From Candidatus Marivariicella framensis (GTDB lineage: Bacteria; Bacteroidota; Bacteroidia; Flavobacteriales; Flavobacteriaceae), in contig CAJJCT010000023.1 of the NCBI GenBank assembly GCA_905182735.1, forward strand, positions 1-64,000: DNA of 64,000 nt, given 5' to 3'. The position numbers and the translations under genes were made by a program. Numbering within the stretch: position 1 is the first letter of the stretch; the number at the start of each line of letters is the position of its first letter. The notes below the pieces were generated by a model. That model made no database searches, was not told the origin of the DNA, and was given only the letters and a program-made list of their open reading frames with translations. Positions 26,337 through 36,350 of the stretch are shown here, piece by piece.

Positions 26337-26980
26337 TAGTTTATATAAAATCCAGGATAATCAACGTCATTAAAAATAAAAAAGTCAGTAGATATGCTTT
26401 TATTGATAACGAAATTTTCAAGGGTAAGCGTTGTGGTTGTTCTTTGTTTACCAACTTCTATAAGTTTATAAATGTTTTTAGACTTTGTGTTTATTCCAAG
26501 AAGAATATAGGATACATCTTGACTTTCCTCAGTTGGGATTAATTTAACAAATTGAATCTTGTTGCCTCTAACAATCTGAAGTATGTCCCAATGAAAATCA
26601 TATCCAGATTTATATATATCAATTAGTTCTGTAGGATTTAAAATAGCAGTATCTTCTTGATCGGGTTTTGAAATTAAAACTTCTTCGTTTTCAGGAATTA
26701 TAGTGTATAAATCTTTACCATCGAACAGTTGAGTTATATCTGATGTAATTAATTTATATTTTTTAGCTGAAACAACAATACTACCACTGGTCTCTTGTTT
26801 TATGTTTTCTTGAGTATTTTCTAAAGCATACTTAAAATTAAACTGATAATTCTTGTAACTACTCATCTGAGTAGAAGTGTCATCTAAAAGTTTTTTAGCT
26901 TTTAATGAGGTTTGACTAAACAGGAAGTTAGATAGAACGAAAAGCAAACTAAATAATACTATTTTTTTAAATTTTCTCAT
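26336..26980 (-). CDS. LolA-like outer-membrane lipoprotein carrier
   Basis: The 214-residue product has a signal peptide ending FLFSQ (residues 1-23). The mature part is an alternating beta-sheet with an N-terminal helix (AKKLLDDTSTQMSSYKNYQFNF), matching LolA, the periplasmic chaperone that moves lipoproteins to the outer membrane. It contains the expected GKDLYTIIPENEEV and LILENF-like strands. It overlaps the 3' end of ftsK by 14 bp and is immediately followed by the Lpt permease, so two envelope-transport functions are cotranscribed with a division protein. Confidence 0.82.
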   Translation of the reverse strand: MRKFKKIVLFSLLFVLSNFLFSQTSLKAKKLLDDTSTQMSSYKNYQFNFKYALENTQENIKQETSGSIVVSAKKYKLITSDITQLFDGKDLYTIIPENEEVLISKPDQEDTAILNPTELIDIYKSGYDFHWDILQIVRGNKIQFVKLIPTEESQDVSYILLGINTKSKNIYKLIEVGKQRTTTTLTLENFVINKSISTDFFIFNDVDYPGFYIN

Positions 26981-29291
26981 TGTCCAAGTGATTGTTTAAA
27001 TGATTTAAATCTGAAACCAAAACCTGTCTTGCTTTACTTCCTTCAAAGGGTCCAACAATCCCAGCGGCTTCCATTTGATCAATAATTCGTCCAGCTCTAT
27101 TGTAACCCAATTTTAATTTTCTTTGTAATAGAGAGGCAGATCCTTGTTGAGCAATAACAATAACTTCAGCAGCATCTCTAAACAATGCATCTCTATCTGA
27201 AGCATCGATATCTAATAAATTATTATTTTCTTCACTAATATACTCAGGAAGTATATATGCATCACTAAATCCAGTTTGAGAACCAATATAATCTGCTATT
27301 CGGTCAACCTCAGGTGTATCCACAAAAGCACATTGTATTCTTGATAGTTCGTTGCCTTGAGTATATAACATGTCTCCACGACCTATTAATTGATCTGCAC
27401 CTCCACTATCTAAGATTGTTCTAGAGTCAATTTTCGATGTTACTCTAAATGCTATTCTAGCAGGAAAGTTTGCCTTAATAATTCCTGTAATTACATTTAC
27501 AGAAGGTCTCTGTGTAGCAATTATTAAATGAATTCCGACGGCCCTTGCTAATTGAGCTAAACGAGCAATAGGAGTTTCTACTTCTTTTCCAGCAGTCATA
27601 ATTAGATCAGCAAATTCGTCTACAACAAGAACTATATATGGTAGATATTTAAACCCATCATTTGGATTAAGCTTTCTGTTCTTGAATTTTTTGTTGTATT
27701 CGACTAAGTTTCTACATAATGCATTTTTTAAAAGCTCATATCTATTATCCATTTCAATACATAATGAATTTAGAGTATTTATAACTTTACTATTATCAGT
27801 TATTATGGGATCTTTACTATCAGGTAGTTTTGCTAGATAATGCCTTTCAATTTTATTATAAATTGTTAATTCAACTTTTTTTGGATCAACTAAAACAAAT
27901 TTAACTTCAGCTGGATGTTTTTTGTATAAAAGTGAAGTTAAAACAGCATTTAAACCCACTGATTTTCCTTGACCTGTAGCTCCAGCCATAAGTAAATGAG
28001 GCATCTTTGAAAGATCAACAACAAAAGTTTCATTGCTTATTGTTTTACCTAAAGCAATTGGAAGTTCCATTTCTGCTTTTTGAAACTTAGTTGATGAAAT
28101 AACTGATTTCATGGAGACAATGCTTGGATTTTGATTTGGAACTTCAATTCCTATAGTACCTTTTCCAGGAATAGGCGCAATTATTCTTATACCAAGAGCT
28201 GAAAGAGATAATGCAATATCATCCTCAAGGTTTTTAATTTTTGAAATTCTTATTCCAGCTTCTGGAACAATTTCATAAAGTGTTACTGTAGGTCCAATTG
28301 TAGCTTTAATTTGAGCAATACCAATTTTGTAATTTTTTAGAGTATTTACAATTTTTATTTTATTCTCCTCTAACTCTTCTTGGTTGATAGTTATTCCTGT
28401 ATTTGGGTAATCTTTCAACAAGTCAATAGATGGGATTTTAAATTTACTCAATTCTAGGGTTGGATCAAACTCTCCGTGCTTTTCAACTAGTTTTTCGGAT
28501 AATTTATCTTCTGAATCTTGATGAGTATCTTCTATTTCCATTTTTAATTCGTTATCATCATTCGAATTACCTACTACTTTATTATTATCTTTTAGCTTTT
28601 CTTCAAATTTTTCATCTAATTCTTTAATTTTGGAGTTAGAGAAATTTGACTTTTCAATATTTAAATTAGATGCTTCACTTTGAATTAAATCATTTTCATC
28701 AATGTCAAGATCTTCCTTAGCTTTAGTATCAGGTTTTTTAAAATATTGATAGATTTTTTCAGGAGTAAAATTCCAATGAAAAACGATGATACATAAAAAA
28801 TAGAAAAAGATTATAGAGCTGAAACCTAAGAAACCTGTGTAATCAGTGATAAGATTAGATAATTCATAACCAACAACCCCATCAATAACAGGAAATTCGT
28901 CATGAAAAAAGCTAAGAAAAAGTGAACCAAATAAAATATAGTTTAATCCCCAAGACCATTTAATAATTAAACTTTTTCGAGAAATATCAAAAAATAAGAT
29001 AGAACCAGTAATGAAAAATAAATAACTAAAAATATATGAAGAAATACCAAAAAGATTAAAAATAAATAAATGCCCAAGCCATGCACCTATTTTACTTAAA
29101 ATATTTTCAGTTTGTACGTCACGATCTTGAAATGATGTTAATGTTGATTGATCAACCTCCCAAGTTAATAGGTATGACGTAAAAGAGACGAAAAGAATTA
29201 AGCTTATTAAAACTAAAAAACTTCCTAAAATAATAGTTCTTTGTCTAATAGTTTCTTTGGAAGTTGGATTCTTTTTTTTACTTAAAGCCAT
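26967..29291 (-). CDS. ftsK: DNA translocase FtsK
   Basis: The 774-residue protein has four N-terminal membrane helices (about 24-46, 70-95, 103-125, 150-172) and a short acidic linker (180-270). The motor domain has Walker A GATGQGKS and Walker B VLVVDEFADL, followed by the conserved ATQRPSVNVITG. The winged-helix gamma domain that reads chromosome orientation sequences is at the C-terminus (LLQRKLKLGYNRAGRIID). It pumps DNA at the division septum for chromosome dimer resolution. The linker is short, as is usual in this phylum. First gene of the lolA-lptG-ribB unit. Confidence 0.95.
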   Translation of the reverse strand: MALSKKKNPTSKETIRQRTIILGSFLVLISLILFVSFTSYLLTWEVDQSTLTSFQDRDVQTENILSKIGAWLGHLFIFNLFGISSYIFSYLFFITGSILFFDISRKSLIIKWSWGLNYILFGSLFLSFFHDEFPVIDGVVGYELSNLITDYTGFLGFSSIIFFYFLCIIVFHWNFTPEKIYQYFKKPDTKAKEDLDIDENDLIQSEASNLNIEKSNFSNSKIKELDEKFEEKLKDNNKVVGNSNDDNELKMEIEDTHQDSEDKLSEKLVEKHGEFDPTLELSKFKIPSIDLLKDYPNTGITINQEELEENKIKIVNTLKNYKIGIAQIKATIGPTVTLYEIVPEAGIRISKIKNLEDDIALSLSALGIRIIAPIPGKGTIGIEVPNQNPSIVSMKSVISSTKFQKAEMELPIALGKTISNETFVVDLSKMPHLLMAGATGQGKSVGLNAVLTSLLYKKHPAEVKFVLVDPKKVELTIYNKIERHYLAKLPDSKDPIITDNSKVINTLNSLCIEMDNRYELLKNALCRNLVEYNKKFKNRKLNPNDGFKYLPYIVLVVDEFADLIMTAGKEVETPIARLAQLARAVGIHLIIATQRPSVNVITGIIKANFPARIAFRVTSKIDSRTILDSGGADQLIGRGDMLYTQGNELSRIQCAFVDTPEVDRIADYIGSQTGFSDAYILPEYISEENNNLLDIDASDRDALFRDAAEVIVIAQQGSASLLQRKLKLGYNRAGRIIDQMEAAGIVGPFEGSKARQVLVSDLNHLNNHLDNEKI

Positions 29292-29375
29292 TTGTTTTTT
29301 ACAATATCAAAATATTAGTTACAAAAATACAAATTAGTAATGATTTGATTTATTTTCAATATTTATTTATGAACA

Positions 29376-30806
29376 CTATTTTAAAGAACGTATTTTTATT
29401 TTTAATAGGGCATATAGAAGAGTCATGAATGGACTTATCCAATTAAAAATCGCATATATAAAATATTCACTTACTCCTACGTTGAGAACACTTGATTGGT
29501 ATGCTCCACAAGTGTTCCATGGAATTAATGCAGATGTAACAGTCCCCGAATCCTCAAGTGTTCTACTTAGATTTTCTGGAGCAAGATTCCGATCTTTATA
29601 TGCTTTTGAAAACATCTTTCCTGGAATTACAATTGCTAAATATTGGTCTGAGGCAGTTAAATTAATTGTTAAACATGTTGCAACTGTACTTGCGAATAAT
29701 TGAAAAGTGTTTTTAGCCCAATTTAAAAGTGTATTTGTAATGGAAGAGAGTGCACCAATAGCCTCCATTACCCCTCCAAAAACCATTGCACATATTATAA
29801 GCCAGATAGTGTCTAACATTCCCTTCATCCCTCCTGATGAAAAAAGATCATATAAGAGTTTATTTTCAGTTTCTATTTGACTACTTACTGAAATCGCATT
29901 CAAGATTCCTTTATAAGCACTGGAAAAATTATAGGTTTTTTCGCCACTTAAAGCTAAAACAATATCAGGTTGAAAAATCAATGCAAAAATTGCTCCTAAT
30001 ATTGTACCGGCTAAAAGAGCTATAAGCGGTGGTGTTTTTCTTGAAATTAAAAAGATTACAAATGCTGGAACTATGAATAACCAATAATTAATATTAAATT
30101 TTAATTCTATTTGATTTAATAAAGTTAAAATATCAGCTGCTCCTTTTTGCTCTTGAAAAAAACCGAGCATTATAAATACTATTATTGTTATTATTATACT
30201 AGGAAAAGTAGTTAAGGTCATATATTTAATATGAGTAAATAAATCCCCTCCAGACATTGCTGGAGCTAAGTTTGTAGTGTCACTTAAAGGAGATAACTTA
30301 TCTCCAAAATACGCGCCAGATATAACAGCACCTGCAATCATTCCCGGTGGTAAGCCTAATGCCTTACCAATTCCAATTAATGCAATCCCTACTGTTGCCG
30401 AAGTAGTCCAGCTGCTTCCTGTTGCAATAGATATTATGGCACATATTATTATACAAGAGGGAAGAAATATGGTAGGATGCAGAATTTTTAACCCATAATA
30501 TATCATAGCTGGAATTACTCCACTTGCTAGCCAAGTTCCCGCTAATGCGCCTACAAAAAGTAAAATTAAAATTGCACCCGCTACTGATTGAAAATTATCT
30601 GCAACTTTAACTAGCATTTTCTTATAAGATACTTTGTAATAAAAACCAACAGTTGCAGCAATAGAAGCACCAATTAATAAAATAAATTGATTTGATCCTG
30701 AGAGTGCATCATCTCCAAAAACAAAAACATTATATGCTAGGAGCAGTATAAGCATTATCAATGGAATTAATGATGAGACAATAGGAAGTGATTTTACTTT
30801 ATTCAA
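29376..30806 (-). CDS. nhaC: NhaC-family Na+/H+ antiporter
   Basis: The 476-residue membrane protein has about 11-12 helices and the NhaC patterns TGSSWTTSATVGIALIGIG and GAYFGDKLSPLSDTTNLAP (about residues 150-185), with a second half ending TVTSALIPWNTCGAYQ. It exchanges sodium for protons, which fits a marine cell. The only in-frame start is a TTG at 30806. The nearest in-frame stop lies 17 codons upstream and no ATG or GTG intervenes. It is divergent from lpdA. Confidence 0.88.
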   Translation of the reverse strand: MNKVKSLPIVSSLIPLIMLILLLAYNVFVFGDDALSGSNQFILLIGASIAATVGFYYKVSYKKMLVKVADNFQSVAGAILILLFVGALAGTWLASGVIPAMIYYGLKILHPTIFLPSCIIICAIISIATGSSWTTSATVGIALIGIGKALGLPPGMIAGAVISGAYFGDKLSPLSDTTNLAPAMSGGDLFTHIKYMTLTTFPSIIITIIVFIMLGFFQEQKGAADILTLLNQIELKFNINYWLFIVPAFVIFLISRKTPPLIALLAGTILGAIFALIFQPDIVLALSGEKTYNFSSAYKGILNAISVSSQIETENKLLYDLFSSGGMKGMLDTIWLIICAMVFGGVMEAIGALSSITNTLLNWAKNTFQLFASTVATCLTINLTASDQYLAIVIPGKMFSKAYKDRNLAPENLSRTLEDSGTVTSALIPWNTCGAYQSSVLNVGVSEYFIYAIFNWISPFMTLLYALLKIKIRSLK

Positions 30807-30887
30807 AACTTTTAATTTAAGATGATATCTATTTGTACAATGTTAAGAATTTTCTAACTAATTTTACATTATAATCAAACGGATAGT

Positions 30888-32288
30888 ATGAAATCATATG
30901 ATGTTACTGTAATTGGCTCAGGTCCTGGCGGATATGTTGCGGCCATAAGATGCTCTCAATTAGGACTCAAAACTGCTTTAATTGAAAAATATAAATCTTT
31001 AGGAGGCACTTGTTTAAACGTAGGATGCATTCCTTCAAAATCGCTACTTGATTCATCTCATCATTATGAGGAAGCTATTAAAAACTTTAATACTCACGGA
31101 ATAGAAATTTCTGGAGAGATAAAGGTTAACCTTAAAAAAATGATTGCAAGAAAGCAATCTGTTGTTGATCAAACAACTAAGGGTATAAATTATTTAATGG
31201 ATAAAAATAAAATTGATGTTTTTCATGGTATTGGTAGTTTTCAAGACTCAACTCATATTAAAATTGAATCTGATAAATCTGAAGTTATTGAATCTAAAAA
31301 TACAATAATTGCTACAGGATCTAAACCAACCACTTTACCTTTTGCTAAAATTGATAAAGAAAGAATTATTACATCTACTGAGGCTCTTTCATTGAAAGAA
31401 ATCCCCAAACATATGGTTGTAATAGGGGGAGGAGTTATAGGTCTTGAGCTAGGTCAAGTATATCGTCGAATCGGTTCTGAAGTTTCTGTTATAGAATATG
31501 CAGACCGTATTACACCAATCATGGATTCTAGTATATCCAGAGAGCTAACTAAGGTTTTAAAAAAACAAGGTATAAAGTTTTATTTTTCACATTCAGTAGT
31601 TCAAGTTGATCGTTTAAAAGAAGGAGTAATTGTAAAAGCATTAGATAAGAACAAATCTGAGATAACTTTCGAAGGTGATTACTGTCTTGTTTCTGTTGGA
31701 AGAAAGCCTTTTACTGATGGTTTAAATTCAGAAGCAGCTGGAGTGAAACTAAATGAAAAAGGAGAAGTTATTGTAAATGAAATGCTTCAGTCTAGTAATT
31801 CAAATATTTTTGCAATTGGAGACGTTGTTAGGGGAGCTATGTTGGCTCATAAAGCTGAAGAGGAAGGAGTTATGGTTGCAGAAATTATTGCTGGTCAAAA
31901 ACCTCACATTGATTACAATCTTATTCCAAATGTGATATATACATGGCCAGAAGTTTCCTCAGTTGGAAAAACAGAAGAAATGTTAAAATCTGAAGGAATT
32001 GATTACAAAGTTGGTCAATTCCCAATGAGAGCTCTAGGAAGAGCAAGAGCTAGCATGGATACAGATGGTTTTGTTAAAATATTAGCTGATTCCGAAACTG
32101 ATGAAGTTTTAGGAGTTCATATGGTAGGGGCTAGAGTCGCAGATCTTATTGCAGAAGCAGTAACAGCTATGGAGTTTAGAGCCTCGGCAGAAGATATTTC
32201 TAGAATGAGTCACTCTCATCCAACATATGCCGAAGCAGTAAAAGAAGCTGCTCTTGCTGCTACTGATAATCGCCCGCTACATATTTAG
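30888..32288 (+). CDS. lpdA: Dihydrolipoyl dehydrogenase (E3)
   Basis: The 466-residue flavoprotein has the FAD motif GSGPGG (10-15), the redox-active disulfide C42-LNVG-C47, an NAD motif GGGVIGLELG (about 178-187) and the C-terminal catalytic HxxxxE in SHPTYAEAVKEA. E3 reoxidises the lipoamide of 2-oxoacid dehydrogenase complexes and the glycine cleavage system. It stands alone here, without E1/E2 genes, as is common for Flavobacteriia. Its stop overlaps the stop of argH by 4 bp. Confidence 0.95.
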   Translation: MKSYDVTVIGSGPGGYVAAIRCSQLGLKTALIEKYKSLGGTCLNVGCIPSKSLLDSSHHYEEAIKNFNTHGIEISGEIKVNLKKMIARKQSVVDQTTKGINYLMDKNKIDVFHGIGSFQDSTHIKIESDKSEVIESKNTIIATGSKPTTLPFAKIDKERIITSTEALSLKEIPKHMVVIGGGVIGLELGQVYRRIGSEVSVIEYADRITPIMDSSISRELTKVLKKQGIKFYFSHSVVQVDRLKEGVIVKALDKNKSEITFEGDYCLVSVGRKPFTDGLNSEAAGVKLNEKGEVIVNEMLQSSNSNIFAIGDVVRGAMLAHKAEEEGVMVAEIIAGQKPHIDYNLIPNVIYTWPEVSSVGKTEEMLKSEGIDYKVGQFPMRALGRARASMDTDGFVKILADSETDEVLGVHMVGARVADLIAEAVTAMEFRASAEDISRMSHSHPTYAEAVKEAALAATDNRPLHI

Positions 32289-33565
32289 AACATTTTTTCA
32301 AACTTATGTTTTATTTTTTCTAAAGATAGGTTTCCAATACTTCCTGTATGTGAATGTTTTACTGATCTATTTGGTTTGAATTTTCCAGTTTTAATACTCT
32401 TTTTGTATTCAATATATACATCTCTAAATGGTTTACCTTTATTTACTTCAGCATATAAAGTATCCACACTAAATAGGGTGTCATATTTTTTTTGATTGGT
32501 AATTTTTTTAGAGATTTTAATTTGTGGTAAACTAAAAATTAAAATCTCTAAACATGATTTTAATTCTTCAATAGCATTAATTATAGGGCCTTTTGTTAAT
32601 TGAAATTCTCTATGGTATCCACTTGGAAGATTGCTCATTAGAATAGACAATTGATAAGGAATTCCTTGAAGCATATTACACTTGCCTCGAATTAATTCAA
32701 ATATATCGGGATTCTTTTTATGAGGCATTATACTCGATCCAGTAGTCAGGTTGTCAGGAAAAGAAATAAACTCATAATCTTGTCCCATGTATAAACATAT
32801 ATCCATTGATAATTTTGCAAGGGTACTTCCTAGTATACTTATAGCTATTGCAGTTGATTTTTCAACTTTTCCTCGACTCATTTGAGCAGCAGTAGAATTA
32901 AATTTAAGAGTTTTAAAGCCTAAAAGCTTTGTAGTTAATTCTCTGTTTATAGGAAAAGAACTTCCAAAACCTGCCGCACTCCCTAAAGGATTTTGATCTG
33001 ATAAACAATACGCTGTATTTAAAAACTGAACATCATCAATTAGGCTTTCTGCATAAGCAGAAAACCACATTCCAAATGAAGTCGGCATAGCTGTTTGAAA
33101 ATGTGTATAACCAGGCAGTAAATCTGCTTTATGTTTTTCAGATAAATTAATTAGCAAATCAAATAAATTTTTGGTTTCTAATTTTATTAATGAAATTTCA
33201 TTCTTTAAGTATAAATGCATTGCAACTAAAACTTGATCATTTCTTGATCTAGCTGTGTGAATTTTTTTACCAATATTCCCTAATTTGTCAATCAAAATAT
33301 ATTCAATTTTTGAATGCATATCTTCAAATTTATTTTCAATAGTAAAGTTTCCATTTTGAGCTTGAATTTTAATTTCTAATAATACTTCACAGATCTTATT
33401 CGCTTCGTGTTCTGTTAAAATTCCTATTTCATATAACATTTTGGCATGAGCAATTGAAGCTTCACAATCATATTTAGCTAGTTTAAGATCATATTTACGA
33501 TCATTTCCTACAGTAAATTGATCTACTTTTTCATTTATTTTTTTATTTTCTCCCCAGATTTTCAT
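32285..33565 (-). CDS. argH: Argininosuccinate lyase
   Basis: The 426-residue enzyme has the fumarase-superfamily signature GSSIMPHKKNPDIFELIRGK (about residues 270-290), HTARSRNDQV near 105 and GYTHFQTAMP near 150. It splits argininosuccinate into arginine and fumarate, the last step of the pathway. It is somewhat shorter at the C-terminus than the roughly 460-residue E. coli enzyme, which is usual for Bacteroidota. Last gene of the arginine operon, 11 bp after argE. Confidence 0.94.
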   Translation of the reverse strand: MKIWGENKKINEKVDQFTVGNDRKYDLKLAKYDCEASIAHAKMLYEIGILTEHEANKICEVLLEIKIQAQNGNFTIENKFEDMHSKIEYILIDKLGNIGKKIHTARSRNDQVLVAMHLYLKNEISLIKLETKNLFDLLINLSEKHKADLLPGYTHFQTAMPTSFGMWFSAYAESLIDDVQFLNTAYCLSDQNPLGSAAGFGSSFPINRELTTKLLGFKTLKFNSTAAQMSRGKVEKSTAIAISILGSTLAKLSMDICLYMGQDYEFISFPDNLTTGSSIMPHKKNPDIFELIRGKCNMLQGIPYQLSILMSNLPSGYHREFQLTKGPIINAIEELKSCLEILIFSLPQIKISKKITNQKKYDTLFSVDTLYAEVNKGKPFRDVYIEYKKSIKTGKFKPNRSVKHSHTGSIGNLSLEKIKHKFEKMF

Positions 33566-33576
33566 ATTAATCCTTT

Positions 33577-34635
33577 TTATAAAATTTTTTTTAATAGCTG
33601 TATATAAATTTCAATTGCTTCATCAATTTCATTAATATATATATATTCATTGGCTGTATGGGATCTAGTCGATAAACCTGGACCCATTTTTAATGATGGA
33701 CAACTTAATGCAGCTTGATCTGAAAGGGTAGTAGAGCCGTACGTAATTCTCTTAATACTAATTCCTGACTGAACCAATTCATGATTTATGTCTATAGATG
33801 AAGACCCTAACCCCAAAGATCTTGGAATTAACTTGCAGGGAGCTTCCTTCATTAGGATTTCTGAAACATCTTCATTAGTATATTTATCATTTACTCTAAC
33901 GTCAATTACTAAATTTACTTTGGCTGGAATTACATTATGTTCTTTCCCAGAATGAATTTGTGTAATCGTAATTTTCACTGGACCTAATAAATTTGATTTT
34001 TTTTCAAATGAAAAATTTTCAAACCATTCTAATACTTTAGGTAATTTCATAATTGCACTATCATTGTTATAATGTGCCGCATGAGTTGCAGTACCGTTTA
34101 TAACACCATCAAATACAATTAAACCTTTTTCTGCAATCGCTAAATTCATCTCGGTAGGTTCTCCAATAATTGCAAGATCAATTGAAGGTAGTTTAGGAAT
34201 TAAACCTCTCAAGCTGTTGATCCCTGCAATTTCCTCTTCACCTGATGCTGCAATTACAAGGTTGTATTTTAATTTTTTTTGTTTATAATAAAAAGTGAAT
34301 AATGCAATAAGAGAAACTAATGCACCACCTGCATCATTACTGCCTAAGCCATATATTTTTCCGTTTTCAATGTCAGCTTTGTATGGGTTTCTAGTATATG
34401 CAGTGTTTGGTTTTACAGTATCATGGTGAGAGTTTAAAAGAAGAGTAGGTTTGTTTGAATCGTAATATCTGTTTAATGCCCAAATATTATTTTTCGATCT
34501 GTTAAATATAATCTCGTTTTCAATGAACCACTTTTCAATTCTATTTGCAGTTTTGTCTTCTTCACCTGAAAAAGATTGAATGCTAATCAAGTCTTTTAAT
34601 AATACTATTGCCTTTTCTGTCAATTCCTTTTTCAT
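33577..34635 (-). CDS. argE: N-acyl-ornithine/N-acyl-citrulline deacylase, M20 family
   Basis: The 352-residue cytoplasmic M20 enzyme shows the zinc motifs NSHHDTV, GSNDAGGALV, SGEEEIAG and a late metal-binding GPGLSTRSHTANEY. Position in the operon between argB and argH indicates removal of the N-acyl group. In the Bacteroidota route the substrate should be N-acetyl- (or N-succinyl-) citrulline, not ornithine, because the carbamoyltransferase acts earlier. Start 1 bp after the argB stop. No ornithine acetyltransferase (argJ) is present, so the pathway is linear. Confidence 0.88.
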   Translation of the reverse strand: MKKELTEKAIVLLKDLISIQSFSGEEDKTANRIEKWFIENEIIFNRSKNNIWALNRYYDSNKPTLLLNSHHDTVKPNTAYTRNPYKADIENGKIYGLGSNDAGGALVSLIALFTFYYKQKKLKYNLVIAASGEEEIAGINSLRGLIPKLPSIDLAIIGEPTEMNLAIAEKGLIVFDGVINGTATHAAHYNNDSAIMKLPKVLEWFENFSFEKKSNLLGPVKITITQIHSGKEHNVIPAKVNLVIDVRVNDKYTNEDVSEILMKEAPCKLIPRSLGLGSSSIDINHELVQSGISIKRITYGSTTLSDQAALSCPSLKMGPGLSTRSHTANEYIYINEIDEAIEIYIQLLKKIL

Positions 34636-34636
34636 A

Positions 34637-35410
34637 TTATAAAATTAGAGTTGTATGAGCTTCATTAACATTAATCATTTTTGGTGATCCAATTTTAACC
34701 ATTTTTACTCCATTTTGGAGAGCATCAAAACAATTATCAATTTTTGGGATCATCCCTAAATTGACAATTCCCTTTGATTTAAGGTTATCATAAGTTTTGG
34801 GATTAATCAACTCAATTACACTTTGCTCGTCACTAATAGATCCTAGAACGCCATTTTTTTCAAAACAATACCATAAAGACACTTCAAAATAATTTGAAAG
34901 ACTTTTTGCAATAGCTGATGCTATAGTATCTGCATTGGTATTTAAAAGCTGACCATTTTTATCATGTGATATTGCACAACATACAGGGGTTAGAGCATTT
35001 TCTAACAATAATAAAAACAAGTTTAAATTGATTTCCGTAATGTCTCCAACAAATCCATAATCAATATCTTTCACAGACCTTTTTACTGCTGAGATTGAAT
35101 TACCGTCTGCCCCCGAGAGTCCAATAGCGTTACAATTCAATGCTTGTAGCTTTGCTACAATATTTTTGTTAATTTTCCCTCCATACATCATAGTGATGAC
35201 GTCTAAATTATCTTCATTTGTGATTCTTCTTCCTTCGATCATTTGAACAGGAATATTTAGTTTATCGGCCATTTCTGTAGCTTTTTTACCCCCACCATGA
35301 ATTAATATTTTGAATCCTTTTAGCGCAGTAAAATCTTGTAAAAAAGATTCTAATTTTGCAGAATTTTCAATTACATTACCTCCAATTTTGACAACAAAAA
35401 GTTTATCCAT
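34637..35410 (-). CDS. argB: N-acetylglutamate kinase (acylglutamate kinase)
   Basis: The 257-residue amino-acid kinase starts KIGGNVIE and has the glycine loop HGGGKKATEMADKL (about 39-52) and a NTNADTIASAIAKSL nucleotide-binding segment. It phosphorylates the N-acyl glutamate made in step one. It overlaps the argF' gene by 8 bp, so expression is coupled. I cannot judge arginine feedback sensitivity. It lacks the N-terminal helix seen in arginine-inhibited hexameric forms, so it may be insensitive (inference). Confidence 0.92.
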   Translation of the reverse strand: MDKLFVVKIGGNVIENSAKLESFLQDFTALKGFKILIHGGGKKATEMADKLNIPVQMIEGRRITNEDNLDVITMMYGGKINKNIVAKLQALNCNAIGLSGADGNSISAVKRSVKDIDYGFVGDITEINLNLFLLLLENALTPVCCAISHDKNGQLLNTNADTIASAIAKSLSNYFEVSLWYCFEKNGVLGSISDEQSVIELINPKTYDNLKSKGIVNLGMIPKIDNCFDALQNGVKMVKIGSPKMINVNEAHTTLIL

Positions 35411-36350
35411 TTTCTAAAATTTCTTTTAAAACTGCTTGTGCAGCATAAATTCTATTTTCTGACTGTTTTATAACCAACGAATTAGGATTATCCAAAACAC
35501 TATCTGCTACAACAACATTTCTTCTTACAGGAAGACAGTGCATGAATTTAGCATTATTGGTGAGTTTCATTTTTTTTGGGGTTATCATCCATTTGTCATC
35601 AGTTCTTAATATTTGACCATATTGCTCATAAGAACACCAGCTTTTTGCATATACAAAATCGGCTCCTTCAATAGCTTTATCTTGATTTGTATATATTTTC
35701 ACCCCTTTTGTTATTTCTGGATTCAAAGCGTATCCTTCGGGATTAGCTATTATAAATTCAGCATCAATATTTTTCATCATCTTTGTAAAAGAGTTCCCCA
35801 CTGCATGTGGAAGTGCTTTGGGATGAGGCGCCCAGGTTAAAACTATTTTAGGACGATGAGGTGTCCTATGTTCTGTTAGTGTAATAGCATCAGCAAGAGC
35901 TTGAAGTGGATGCGCCGTAGCACTTTCCATGTTAATAATTGGAATAGTTGCATACTTTGAAAAACTGTTTAATACAATTTCTGCTTCATCTTTTTCTTTG
36001 TTAGTCAGAGAGGCAAATGCCCTTATAGCCACCATATCAAAGTATTGCGAGACTACTCCAGCAGCTTCTTTAATATGTTCGGATCGTATTCCAGTCATTC
36101 TTGTCCCATTTTCAAATTCTAAAGCCCAAGCTTCATTACTAAAATTCATTATCATTGAATGAACCCCAAGACTGTTTGCAGCTTTTTGTGTACTTAACCT
36201 TGTTCTTAAACTAGGATTAAAAAATAACATTCCTAATGTTTTTCCTTTACCTAGGGCACTATATTTAGTAATGTTTTTTTTTAAGTCAATTGCTTGTGAA
36301 AGTGTTTCGTTAAAATTTGTTAGATCTTCTAGCTTGATAAAATTTTTCAT
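35403..36350 (-). CDS. argF': N-acyl-ornithine carbamoyltransferase (AOTCase/SOTCase type)
   Basis: The 315-residue transcarbamylase has the carbamoyl-phosphate loop in the variant form FFNPSLRTRLS (about 43-53) in place of STRT of ordinary OTCase. It also has HPLQALADA (about 148) and the C-terminal HCLPVRRNVVV. The variant loop and a EFENGTRMTG segment are typical of enzymes that use N-acetyl- or N-succinyl-ornithine. The residue known to decide between the two lies next to EH at 91-92. Here it is Ser90, neither the Pro of the Bacteroides succinyl enzyme nor the Glu of the Xanthomonas acetyl enzyme, so the acyl group is undecided. Confidence 0.9.
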   Translation of the reverse strand: MKNFIKLEDLTNFNETLSQAIDLKKNITKYSALGKGKTLGMLFFNPSLRTRLSTQKAANSLGVHSMIMNFSNEAWALEFENGTRMTGIRSEHIKEAAGVVSQYFDMVAIRAFASLTNKEKDEAEIVLNSFSKYATIPIINMESATAHPLQALADAITLTEHRTPHRPKIVLTWAPHPKALPHAVGNSFTKMMKNIDAEFIIANPEGYALNPEITKGVKIYTNQDKAIEGADFVYAKSWCSYEQYGQILRTDDKWMITPKKMKLTNNAKFMHCLPVRRNVVVADSVLDNPNSLVIKQSENRIYAAQAVLKEILENG

